A stretch of 64,000 bases of DNA from Micrasema longulum. Taxonomy: Eukaryota > Arthropoda > Insecta > Trichoptera > Brachycentridae. The notes under the pieces are model-generated. The model was not told the origin of the DNA, did not search any database, and worked only from the letters and a program-made list of their open reading frames with translations. The translations under genes were made by a program, and so were the position numbers. Below, one piece after another: positions 43,282-52,882 of this stretch (positions are counted from its first letter, which is position 1; each line of letters opens with the position of its first letter). Location: the NCBI GenBank assembly GCA_022494885.1, contig JAGVSM010003735.1, positions 97,333 to 161,332 on the forward strand, given 5' to 3'.

Positions 43282-43619
43282 ACATACATTTCTCTATAAT
43301 GGAGATTTCTAAGTTTGCTTATAATATCCTCGTATGTCTAGTCCAGTTGTGTCATCTGGTTAGTTAAGCCATCACGTGCTTTGATTTGTCTCCAGTATAA
43401 TTTTCCAAGTAGTCAGGTAAATCATTAGTCTTTGAGTCCATTGCAGAGTATTTTTTACTGTTCTGTATTTGTCCTTGCTTTTTAAATGTGGTAGTATTAT
43501 TGTTGTCCGGTATTATGTCCTGTGTTTCAGGGCCAGACCACGAAGCTTAAGAGGAATATTTCTCATTTAAAAAAAATCTAATATTTTTTTTTATTTTTAT
43601 ATGAAAAAAGAGTACATCC

Positions 43620-43815
43620 TTAATTTCTTGGACTAGCATCCTTTCCACAAACCTTTACCTCTTCCCTACCCAGCCGCTTCTCCTGTTCGCGTTCTTATTG
43701 CTTCTTTGGTCTAATACGTTTTTTATCTCTTGCTTTTTGTACGGGAGGTATAGGAGTTTGTGGAAAGAAGGCTAGTCTGAGAAGTCAAGGTTTACTTCAT
43801 TTTCAAATTACAAAA
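43620..43815. mobile_element. Short foldback element (family shared with 5268-5400)
   Basis: CTTGGACTAGCATCCTTTCC… ACAAACCTTTACCTCTTCC (43627-43665) is complementary to 43744-43789 (GGAGGTATAGGAGTTTGTGG… AAGGCTAGTCTGAGAAGTCA). The interior CAGCCGCTTCTCCTGTTCGC is shared with 5350. Confidence 0.6.
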
Positions 43816-43938
43816 AAAAAAACTTAAAATTCTGAGTTTTTGGAACAAAACCAAATTTTTTTTTTTTTAAGTTTACCGTGGGACACCGTGTATTTGTGTA
43901 TGAAAACATTTTTGATTATTGTAGTCTCAACTGTATTG

Positions 43939-44195
43939 GCTTCGTGGTGAAGTGGTCAGCGCGTTTGCCCACCATGCAAGAGGTCTCGGATTCGATTCCC
44001 GACATAGTTGAAATGAAATATTTTTTTGAAAGGTGTTTCACAGTAGAATATTTTATCGTCCTTGGACTTCTACCTGAAGCGTATAACTGATTGTCTTACC
44101 TTCATGTAATAAAAATGATCAAGATGCGGTGTGATTGGTGTGCCAATTTTGTACCCTATGCACCATTACGCGGGAAGGAAATGATTATGTAGTCT
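43939..44195 (+). mobile_element. tRNA-derived SINE, type B, full-length
   Basis: GGCTTCGTGGTGAAGTGGTC (box A at about 43945-43957) and GGATTCGATTCCC (box B, 43988-44000) form a tRNA-like head. The body follows with GTGTTTCACAGTAGAATATT, CCTTGGACTTCTACCTGAAG and CCCTATGCACCATTACGCGG. Box B is near consensus. The + frame across it is incidental. Confidence 0.75.
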
Positions 44196-44199
44196 CAGC

Positions 44200-45120
44200 G
44201 TCTTGTTTGTTACATATTATTATTTTGTTAAGTATAAATGCAACGTATAATGTTTACCAGTCGGAAGACGCCTGTTAGAGGGTGAAAACGCTTATTCGTC
44301 AATCAAATTATTGGTATTTTTAATTATAGCTTATACAAGTAAGAAAATTTAATTTATTGTCTCAGGTAAAGAAAACCTAAGTTAATTATTATGTACCTAC
44401 ATATTATGTATGTCACTATACTCTTCCTAAACGGCTAGACCGATTTCGAAGAATTTTATGTGTGTTTGAGTGTGTCCCTGGATGATTTAGATTCATAATT
44501 GGACTCGGTCGATGAAATGGAATAGATTGAAATGTCAGACTCAATGTCAAATGTCACTTAGATTATAATTTATTGAAAATTAAATATCAAAAAAAAGTTT
44601 GCTGAACCAGCTAATTGCAGGCAAGCCAATTTCAGTTTAGAGGCAATCTTTTAACTACGTTTTTAGTAATCACTAAAAATGTTACTATTTATTAACATTA
44701 TGTATTTTAAATTATTATAACATTACAGATTCTGTATTGATATCATATTGCATCGTTGCTTTTGTTTCAAATTTCTCTCTAAAATTATTTTTTAGAAAAA
44801 AAAATTACATTAGGCTAATACGATATTTTGTAAATCTTTCATTTTTATATAAACAGCACGTTCCGTTTACTATTTTTTGTAACTGCATTACGTTACGGTT
44901 TATTTATTATCTCGTTTTTTAAAGAAACCCATATGTTTAACTTTTTATAGTGTTTTCTAAATTTAAGTTTATTTTATATTACGTAGTGTTAAGTAATTAA
45001 GTATGTACGCTTTACTCTATAGTTTTCTATATGTGCGAAATACCAGCGTATGTATAAAAATATATAAGTACTTAAAAGGTACCGTTAAATCCAGCAAAAC
45101 AAAAAAAAAAGTTAGTAAAT
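44200..45120. other. AT-rich DNA, unassigned
   Basis: No gene or shared repeat recognised. 44400-44640 is more balanced and contains a string (ACGGCTAGACCGATTTCGAA) that looks repeat-like, but I found no second copy. Confidence 0.35.
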
Positions 45121-45550
45121 ATTAATATTAAATCACTTTATAACTTTTTATGTTTACCGATTTCGAGACGTACCCGTCTCTTTGGCAGGACACTCACTAA
45201 ACCAACATGCAAATACTAAAATACACTATCACCTTTACCATCACCGTAATATACAAAGTATTTACGAAAAAATATATAAATTACATGAGAGTTAAAGGAG
45301 ATGCAAACACCGCCATGTCCGAACATGAAGATTTTTTTTTTTTTAACTTTAGTTACTAATATTGAGCGATATGTTTATAGAAAAAGTGGAAAATAAGGAA
45401 AGAGTGGAGCTAAGAGGTTGAACGTTACACGATTAATTAATTTTTAATGTATTTTTTTCTTATTCCCATAGTAAAAAAATTACATTAATTACATGCAGAG
45501 TCAAAAGGGATGCAAACACTACCATGTCCGAACATGCACTTAAATTAGGT
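45121..45550 (+). mobile_element. Dispersed element with GAAA-type stem motif (family shared with 25240-25630)
   Basis: CGATTTCGAGACGTACCCGT is the inverse of the motif at 25545. AACATGCAAATACTAAAATA, CACCGCCATGTCCGAACATG (45311) and CACTACCATGTCCGAACATG (45520) match 25330. The last part is duplicated in tandem (45283-45330 and 45481-45540). Confidence 0.55.
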
Positions 45551-45562
45551 AAATAAAATTTA

Positions 45563-46085
45563 AATTTATTGCAACAGAGAGGGAAAACATTTTTGAGAAG
45601 TGAATGTGAAAGTCTAGGCATTTACAGGGCTTATGATCTGTCATTGGCTGGTTTAAGTGGCCACTTTACACACTGTGTAACATTCACCATTCTGCCTATG
45701 TTTGAAAATCCACATTTCCTCTACTCCTCCATCTGTTGACTTTTGTGAAGTAAAATAACTGAAACCTTGATCATGCGGGTGAGATTCATCCGGCTGAACT
45801 AATTCACCTACTACGCAACTAAGCTCTTTTACTTCACCAAAGGCAACAGAGGGAAGAGTTGAGGAAATGTGGATGTTCAAACATACGCAGAATGGTGAAT
45901 GTTACGAAGTGTGTAAAGTGGCCACTTAAACCAGCCAATGACAGGTCATAAATGTAAATGCCTGTAAATGCCTGAACTCCCATATTCCCTTCTCAAAAAT
46001 GTTTTCCCTCTCCCAAAACAATTCCCTACGGAGAAAATTCAGTCAGTCTTCAAGCATTTGGACATACTAAAAACATTGTTGAAAA
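45563..46085. mobile_element. FB foldback MITE, most complete palindromic copy
   Basis: The left arm (TGCAACAGAGAGGGAAAACA… AAAGTCTAGGCATTTACAGG… TCATTGGCTGGTTTAAGTGG… CATTCTGCCTATGTTTGAAA… TCCATCTGTTGACTTTTGTG) is repeated inverted from about 45815 to 46010. The tail is GGACATACTAAAAACATTGT. On the minus strand 45880-45653 is an open frame ending FKHRQNGECYTVCKVAT, shared with the next copy. Confidence 0.8.
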
Positions 46086-46604
46086 ATATATTAACTTAAA
46101 AAATTTAATTGTAAACAAATTCCATAATTGCGTAATAGTTTTTGCCAGCATCAGCTGTACAAAGGATTATATGGTATTTTTACTAATGCTTGAAATAATT
46201 CCTAGAAGATATCCATCACTCCTGAACCCATTTAACTCTTTTCGTTCCCTCTTACACGAGATAATGACCCTTATGGGAGAAGCTTCGCCTTAATGCCACC
46301 GTTTTCATTATCTTGGATTTCAATTCGATCGATGGTATCTGAGCCCTAGAATAAACCTTACATAAACGTCGAGGATAGAGATGAAATAATTCATCTTGTT
46401 TTTCTAAGGCAAACTAATAAGAAAAGAAATGCTCACAAAAATAAAACATTTAATAATGTTTTTCGTATCAGATTTATATCAGACAAATTGGACAAAAATA
46501 CACAAAAAAAATTCTAATAGGTTAATGTTTGTTAATAAACATTTATTCAAATTTTCGACCACAATTTTAATGCTTGTTTATCAGAATGGAATTGGAAAAA
46601 CAAT

Positions 46605-46950
46605 TATCTGTCTACGAACGTTTGGACAAACTCAAATATATTGTAATGAAACCAACTGGTCCAAGCAGAAGTTTAAAAATTGAAAATTATTTTCAGGCGT
46701 TGCCTAGTATGTGAAATAATTCAGTCAGATGAATCTATTCACAACAATAAAGGTTTCAGCTCTTTAACTTCGCTAAAATCAACAAATGGAAGAATCGAAG
46801 AAATATGGATGTTCAAACATAGGCAAAATGGTGAATGTTACACAGTGTGTAAAGTGGCCACTTAAACCAGCCAATGACAGGTCATAAGCCTTGTAAATGC
46901 CTTGACTTCTATATTCCCTTATTTAATGTATTCTCCATCCCTGTTGTAAT
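46605..46950 (+). mobile_element. FB foldback MITE, one-and-a-half-arm copy with the recurrent frame
   Basis: Holds ATTTTCAGGCGTTGCCTAGT, GATGAATCTATTCACAACAA, GGATGTTCAAACATAGGCAA, GTTACACAGTGTGTAAAGTG and CATCCCTGTTGTAATTTGTT. The + frame 46680-46865 encodes GFSSLTSLKSTNGRIEEIW then MFKHRQNGECYTVCKVAT, stop. The same peptide is read from 45880-45653 (-). Whether it is expressed is unknown. Confidence 0.7.
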
Positions 46951-47034
46951 TTGTTAACTATCTATGTGTTGTATGCTGTCGAAATGCAGGCGAATGGTGG
47001 TAAAAGGATGTATATCCAAATATCGAAATCCGTG

Positions 47035-47200
47035 CAAAATGCAGAGCTGAGACTAGCGTCGTTAACAAAATCAAGACGGGAGTCCTGCGTTGGTTTGGGC
47101 ATGTAGAGCGAATGGACAGCAAAATAACGGCTAAAAGAATTGACGATTCGGATTATCGATGAATGCAGAAAACGAGGAAAGCCGAGAAAGGCATAGTATG
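47035..47200 (+). mobile_element. LINE RT C-terminal fragment
   Basis: KCRAETSVVNKIKTGVLRWF then GHVERMDSKITAKRI and, after a shift, RKRGKPRKA match the LRWFGHVxRMd…GRPrk module also seen at 17605-17897. Degraded and short. Confidence 0.6.
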
Positions 47201-47321
47201 ACCAAATTTAACAAAAATTTAAAGATCGACTAAAATTGGTATTTACAAAATTCATAAATTTAAAGTCATAAAATTTCGTATTTAAAATAAATTTATATAA
47301 ATGGAAAAAGTGTTTTAAGTA

Positions 47322-47690
47322 TGCATGTCCAAATTTTTGTGGACTGGCTGAATTTCCTCGGTGGGGAGTTATTGAGATTCAAAATTTCTACAAACATTTG
47401 AACGTACTCAAAAATTGTTGAATAAACTCACTTATATAAGAATAAGTACGGAAATCGGAAAATTGTTGTCAGGCGTTACCTAGTAGGTGAAATGGTTCAG
47501 CTGGATGAATCTCACCCGCATGATAAAGGTTTCAGCTCTTTTACTTTACAAAGGTCAACAGATGGAAGAGTTGAGGAAATGTGGATGTTACACAGTGTGT
47601 AAAGCGACCACTTCAACCAGCCATCGACAGATTATGACCCTTGTTAATGCCTAGGATTTCATATTTCCTTTTCAAAGGGGGAACAGTTAG
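47322..47690. mobile_element. FB foldback MITE, extended copy
   Basis: Contains a duplicated outer end (GTCCAAATTTTTGTGGACTG and TTCTACAAACATTTGAACGT), then AGGCGTTACCTAGTAGGTGA, GCTGGATGAATCTCACCCGC, ATGATAAAGGTTTCAGCTCT, TCAACAGATGGAAGAGTTGA and GTTACACAGTGTGTAAAGCG. It shows the sequence between outer terminus and spacer that other copies lack. Confidence 0.7.
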
Positions 47691-47849
47691 ATTTGGAGAA
47701 ATTGCGTTCAATAAATATGTAAGTGTCAAACACAGTTTTTTTTTTAAAGTGGTTTGTGATAAAAGGTGAACCTTTCGCGTTTCTCAGCATGATAAACAGT
47801 ATTTACCACTGAACAGATAATATACATATCTGTGGTATTCCGTATATTA

Positions 47850-49005
47850 CTCCGAAAATAAAATATACCGTGGATGGAAATCAAGTGCAAGCCGTAACGT
47901 CACAAAAAGATCTCGGAATTGTGATTACTTGTGATCTTAAATGGGAATCACATATTATCGAAATTGTCAAACGCACCAGTTCTCTCTAATACTTAATAAG
48001 GAAAACATTCGCTCACATCACCCGAGATTTGTTCCTCAAAATTTATAAAACATACGTTCGTCCACTCCTGGAGTCTGCCTACCAAATCTGGAGTCCCTAT
48101 TTTTAAAAAGACAAAGAATTGTTGGAGAAAGTCTAGAGAAGATCAACTAAAATGGCAGTTTCTCTAAGAAATAAATCATTCTAGGACCGCTTAAGGTAGC
48201 TTGGGTTAAGTTCACTGGAAGAGCGGAGGCAGCGTGGTAACTCGATTGAAACATTCAAAATCTTAACTGAGCAATATAATGTACCCAAGTTGAAATCAAT
48301 GTTCACTATTTATTTTATGTATTATATATACGGCCTAAGCCAATTACAACAGTTAAATGAAGAAACATAAATGCAAGAAACTAAACAAAAATAACATCAA
48401 ACTATGAAGCAAAGACAAACAAGGGCAAAACAATAATGGTATACAATGTATTCATAAAAACGAAAGACATAGGACTTCGAGCTAAACCATGCCAATCCAA
48501 TTTCATCCCACACTGTTTAGTAGCGAAAAGATCTACGAAAATCCGGAAGATCTATCCCAAAGAATATCAAGTCGTGTGATGAATTGACTAATCTACACAT
48601 TCTGGACATTGGGGTGTAAAAATAAAATTTGCTCTTAGAAGATTTTATAAATAGCAGATTTTCTACTTCTAGTGACATGGTTGGGAACATGAAAAGAAAT
48701 TGATTGCAACAGAGATGGAACATCACTTATAGCATTAAGTATTTTGAAAATGCATATAATTGCGTATACACTATAAATGAAAACCGCCATCTCAGAGGTC
48801 ATTCATTGAAACTCAACACTACCTCCTTCTCATCCAACCCCAGGAAGAACTTCCTGACAAACCGAGTTGTGGAGAAATGGAATGGCCTTTTCGAGAAAGT
48901 GATTGGTGCTAGTTCAGTTAATGTGTTCAAAACCCGCCTAGTAGCTGTTAGTTTATTATTATTATTAATAATAATAATAGTTAACAATATGTCTACATTA
49001 TAAAT
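47850..49005 (+). pseudogene. LINE RT C-terminal region, split by a second LINE
   Basis: 47870-48302 reads VTSQKDLGIVITCDLKWESH, IVKRTSSL, YLIRKTFAHITRDLFLKIYK, TYVRPLLESAYQIWSPYF, LLEKV and LGLSSLEERRQRGNSIETFK, with four or more stops. The final part resumes at 48780: HLRGHSLKLNTTSFSSNPRK, NFLTNRVVEKWNGLFEKVIG, ASSVNVFKTRL. This is the Jockey/CR1-like tail (KDLGVxxdxxLxW… YxxyVRPxLEyaxxxWsP… LxLxSLexRRxRgdlIexyK… RxxxF..RVVxxWNxLPxxVVxaxSvnxFKxxLD). It ends in TTATTATTA/AATAATAAT repeats at 48955-48980. 48303-48703 is foreign. Confidence 0.8.
48303..48703 (-). mobile_element. Second LINE 3' end nested inside the first
   Basis: The minus strand 48700-48520 gives FLFMFPTMSLEVENLLFIKS then YTPMSRMCRLVNSSHDLIFF and PDFRRSF, a LINE C-terminal tail. 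A 3' UTR ends at 48303 next to TATTTATTTTATG. The flanking + strand LINE is interrupted exactly across this interval, so this copy inserted later and in the opposite orientation. Confidence 0.65.
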
Positions 49006-49369
49006 AACAAAGATAAAAAACAGTGAACACAAAAAAGTCTAAATCCTAGCGTTTACGGAGGGAGACTAGCAAATGACAATTCATACGTCCTGTAAATGGA
49101 TATATTTAATTTACTCTTCAGTAACATATGACGGTCCCAAAATTATATTTTAAGTAGATAAACACAAATAACATAATTATGTTATTGTAAGGTCTCTGTC
49201 ATGTTATGACCAAACTAAGTAATGTTTGTTTTACAGACCCGCCATAACATTATCATCATATTGTTATTATAAGTTTGGCATAATAATACTATTATTGTAT
49301 TATGATATCATAAACATAGAACAGTTTTTTTGAGAATTTATATTTATTTAGGAAGGTAAACATGAACAG
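49006..49369. other. AT-rich DNA, unassigned
   Basis: No gene recognised. 49139-49310 has repeated TAACATAATTATGTTATTGT-like palindromic words. Confidence 0.35.
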
Positions 49370-49450
49370 AAAATATAAAAGGAAATAAAATGAAACACGC
49401 TAAACCGCGAAACCGGCTTGTCAGCAGGCTTATTTTTTCTTTACACAGAA
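49370..49450 (-). repeat. Dispersed repeat shared (inverted) with 13745-13840
   Basis: ACCGCGAAACCGGCTTGTCA then GCAGGCTTATTTTTTC is the reverse complement of 13770-13810. Confidence 0.55.
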
Positions 49451-49595
49451 AAACATTGCCTTTCAAATAAATTAAACATGTTTGTTATTTATAATTACAA
49501 ACTACTTTTGCATATCAACGTATGTATATTAGCGTAGCTAAATAAAATACTTTTTTGGGAAAAAAAGACAATACCCCTTTTTAACCAATTATAAA

Positions 49596-49600
49596 ATCAT
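49596..49600. repeat. 5-bp target-site duplication, left flank of BEL element
   Basis: ATCAT, identical to 53315-53319. Confidence 0.8.
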
Positions 49601-49956
49601 TGTTGGATGCTCGATACCTTTGACCCCGGGACTGTAAACAAGGTTGAGTGAGTGAGTTGAGTGTCAATCCTGGAATTAATGAAAGGAGTAAGGACTTACG
49701 ATTTTCCCTTTGGCACTGGTCCAGAAAAACACCGTTATCGTTTGCACTGGTCACTTTGAACGTTTCCTTGTATGTTGGTGATTCGAAATCACTGTCACGC
49801 TCGCGGTACGGTTTTCGTTGTTGTGTTTTGTCGTTGTGTTCCCGCGCGTTGCTTTCTTGACTCACCGTCAGGGACATTGGGATTCAAAACAAGGACCACC
49901 GAAATCAAAGGAAGGAATGGCTTGACACTTGAATAAAAGATACGGAATCCGAAACA
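49601..49956 (-). repeat. 3' LTR of the BEL/Pao element (356 bp, internally deleted)
   Basis: From TGTTGGATGCTCGATACCTT to GGAATCCGAAACA. It matches the other LTR throughout, except that about 80 bp after CTGTAAACAAGG are replaced by a short GAGTGAGTGAG stretch. Confidence 0.9.
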
Positions 49957-50168
49957 TACTTTACCGCGCTGCGGAATATGACGGCATATTCCCAGTAAAT
50001 GGTTCTGTTTTGGTTAACGGTTAAAGGAAATATGCCGACTGATATGATGTATGATATGATGAAGGTTTAAATAATACAATTGTGACTACGTGAATATGGA
50101 TAATAAGTGATGATGGGTGATTATAAACAATGTCTAATGAGGGATGATTATGAATGAGAACTCGATAC

Positions 50169-50597
50169 TCATTCATCCGGAATAGGGCATAACTTTACAA
50201 GTGGTCTTTTGATCAAACCACTTGCTGTTTGCACTGATACTTTAAGATGTTTTCGAGGCAATAAAACTGGATGTTTTGCGTCGTATGATAAATCTGAAGA
50301 TTTTATTGTCCCACCGACCCGTAATACACCTTCACTGTCAATAAAGGGATTTAATCTCCTCATTGATTTCGGTAAATCTTTTCCCAGTTTCAGATTCTGA
50401 ATGTCCTTAATAAAGGCGGTGTTTTGAACAGATTTTACAAGATACATCAAAGCCTCGTGCATATCCTGATCTGTAGGTTGACGAGATGCTTTATCTTTGA
50501 TAATGAATTTATGAAACGTTATATGTATACTACGATACGTTGTATTTTCGTAAGTGAAGAATAACGTGTGATTAGCACTTCTAATGGACGCTGACAT
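50169..50597 (-). pseudogene. BEL/Pao pol, segment preceding integrase
   Basis: The minus frame contains DMHEALMYLVKSVQNTAFIK, MRRLNPFIDSEGVLRVGGTI and DAKHPVLLPRKHL. This is the conserved Pao segment just before the integrase zinc-binding region (LxxLxPFlDxxGllRVGGRl…yxxKHPilLP). The HHCC finger and catalytic core that should follow are deleted; the frame ends about 30 codons later. It is in a different frame from the segment upstream. Confidence 0.8.
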
Positions 50598-50900
50598 GGC
50601 TCAATGTAAGGTATATTTTCAATCTCCCAAAGTTGTTGCACAGTACAATACAGTCGGGTGTCATCAATTACAGACAATGAATGTGACAGTAAATTGATTT
50701 GATTTCTCGAGTCAGCTGACAAGACTCTTCCCATTAAAATCCAACCGAATACGGTATTTACGGCTGTTGGAGCCACTTCATCTCCTTCTTATTTGCCTGA
50801 AAGAAGAAACTTGGGAAACAACTCACCGCCAATAAAATATCAATGGGACGAGGTTGGTTATAACAATTATCAGCTTATACCATATTTGATAGGTCAACTT
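50519..50900 (-). pseudogene. BEL/Pao protease end and first residues of RT region
   Basis: After a frameshift the minus strand reads NQPRPIDILLAV (degraded IDILLGxe), then APTAVNTVFGWILMGRV and TVQQLWEIENIPY. These are the standard Pao motifs between protease and RT (P-IDiLLG… T.FGWIlsG… LxxFWEiEe). The RT palm expected next is absent: the text runs straight into the pre-integrase segment near 50600, so more than 1 kb of pol is deleted. Confidence 0.8.
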
Positions 50901-51582
50901 ATTGAGTAGTGATTTGGTGGGTTGGCATGTCACCGCAAATATGCTCTAGTTTGACAGCTTCGGTAAAATATACTGGATCTGGTTTACCCACTGGACGTAG
51001 CTCAATGCTCACTTTATGACAAGAGTTAGTAGGTACCTGACCAATGCCTGACATCGGGGTATCTACCTTACAATGTTCTAAACCTAATCTGTTTACGCAG
51101 CGATTTGAAATTATGTTGATTTGACTACCAGGATTAAATAAAATACGAAAGACTTGATAATTGCCATAATAACCCCTTACTTCAACTTCAGCTGTCGCTA
51201 AGAGGACAAAAAAAGGTGTAGGGCTTGAGGCCGAATGCATATTGCTAAGAGTGGTAGCTGGAACGATATTATTATTTTTAGAAGTGGAAGCGATAACTTC
51301 TGGTGAATTATGCACTTCAGAGACGTTTGAAGAACACAAGTTTGTATTATGACGTGAATAGCATTTTTTGCAATTGAAAGTTGATTTGCAATTTGATAAG
51401 TTATGATTTAATCTCAGGCAGTTTACGCACAGTTTTAGTTGCTTAACGACATTCCAACGTTCTTTCGTAGGTTTCTTCATAAACCGTTCGCATGAATATA
51501 TAAAATGATTTTCCAAACACAAAGGACACGTTTGTGCATTTGCCAATAAGGTTGATGAGGATTTCGGTTTGTTAAACAGCAT
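50899..51582 (-). pseudogene. BEL/Pao zinc knuckles and DUF1758 aspartic protease
   Basis: Residues about 15-70: CPLCLENHFIYSC… CVNCLRLNHNLSNC… CKKCYSRHNTNLC, Cys/His knuckles as in Pao Gag. About 125-160: FFVLLATAEVEV and FRILFNPGSQINIIS, the retropepsin block. The expected catalytic Asp (LLDSGSQ in relatives) is Asn-Pro here, so the protease is inactivated. It is in the same frame as gag (51850-52437) but separated by several stops. Confidence 0.85.
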
Positions 51583-51849
51583 CTTCTTGGCGATGACGTC
51601 AGGAGAACGATCTCTGGAAAGACGCTAACTCTACAAAGCCTGACATCTTTCTACAACAAACTCTTGTAATGTTGAAAAAACTGGAAAATCAACCGCTTAA
51701 ATGGATAATTCAATTGCTTTGCGTGAATTTTTATCAAGTTTTGTCAAAAAAATGTGAAAGATAATAAAATCTCAGTCAGATGTCGGAAGTTCTAATTCTT
51801 TTAGGATAGAAATATTTTCCATAAAAATGTCTAGAATTTTTCTTAACGC

Positions 51850-52437
51850 CTATGGAGTATAAGTAGTAATTTGTTTATTATATAAAATCTCTTCCCAACA
51901 TAAAAATGCAAGATGTCGTTTATTATTATATCGCGCTACTAACGCATCAAATGCGTCGCGATAATTATTAGCCGTGATTGGATATGTTCGCATAATGTGT
52001 ACAGGCTCCCCTGATATTGACGATATTAAATATTGGAACTTTTCCACGTTTGATAAGTCGTTTCTACTGTGCACTAAACTAAAAAATAAATTATAAAACG
52101 CAGGAAACTCTTTTATTTTACCTGTAAATAAGGGTAACTTTATTAACGGCAATTTTGCGTAGTGCTTATTTTCACACGATTCGGACTGGACTTTTTTCTT
52201 CAATGGTGGTAAAACCAGTCGCTTGATGTTGAAAATCTCACAAACGATTTCATCCATTTGTTCCTGTATCTCTTCGGTCTCCCTCACGGTAGTTTCATCT
52301 TCGGCAATTTCACACAATTTTTTTATTTGCGTTTCGTTAAACATATCCATTATTGGATCTAGTCGCTCGCACCAAGATAAAAAACGTGGAATATTTTCTG
52401 GATCGGACATAGCTTTTTTTTCCCGATCGTAAAGCAT
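51850..52437 (-). pseudogene. BEL/Pao gag (DUF1759 region)
   Basis: A 195-codon minus-strand frame. The N-terminal half (FLSWCERLDPIMDMFNETQI, EIQEQMDEIVCEIFNIKR) is a helical region. Residues about 90-185 (LPLIKLPLFTGKIKEFPAFY, NLFFSLVHSRNDLSNVEKFQ, YLISSISGEPVHIMRTYPIT, FDALVARYNNKRHL) match the Gag DUF1759 consensus: LPkielPxFsGdxxxWxxFxdxFxxxVhxnxxlsxxeKfxYLxsxlxGeA…Ynxx L. The C-terminal end is cut by a stop at 51850. Confidence 0.85.
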
Positions 52438-52536
52438 CTTTCAATCTTTTTAGCGCGTGATTTCGCCTAGTTGTATGTACATTTACGCTAACATTCGTGG
52501 TTCCAAGTAAAAATGAGAGAAAAATGATTTTGAAGT

Positions 52537-52570
52537 TGCTAATGCTAAATGCTAAATGCTAATGCTAAAA
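52537..52570. repeat. Short tandem repeat (ATGCTAA)n inside the BEL 5' leader
   Basis: About four to five imperfect copies of ATGCTAA/AATGCTAA. Confidence 0.7.
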
Positions 52571-52860
52571 TTATTGTTCGCTTTGCCGGACGGGACACGC
52601 GCGTATTTTTGACGCGCGAAAAAGGGTGTTTAAAAGTTTTGATGCAAATAAGAAAGAGTATGACGAAAAGGCTCACAAATATTTATGGAAATGAATGTTA
52701 TTTATGTTCAGTGATGATTATACGTTAATAACATATTAAATATAAATAAAAATTAATAATATGTTATGATACGATGAGAATTTATTCGTTAACCAATGCA
52801 GGTTTATTTTCATCGACGACGTGTCGCGAAAGGGCAAAACTTCCGAATATATTAATTATC

Positions 52861-52880
52861 CGGTTCGCGAGATAGACCAA
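52861..52880 (-). promoter_or_regulatory. Putative primer-binding site of the BEL element
   Basis: The minus strand begins TGGTCTATCTCGCGAACCG three bases after the LTR end. TGG pairs with a tRNA CCA end and GGTTCGCGA resembles a T-arm. The primer tRNA was not identified. Confidence 0.45.
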
Positions 52881-52882
52881 AA

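Noticed and set aside
43939..44010. tRNA gene candidate
   Set aside because: Continuous with a SINE body that recurs at 54375-54601 and 39425-39590.
43878..44090. 70-codon + frame
   Set aside because: Lies across a SINE; no protein family signature.
49648..49860. Open frames within the LTRs (49648-49860 +, 49581-49877 -, 52852-53098 both strands)
   Set aside because: They lie in BEL LTRs, on both strands, and show no protein motif.
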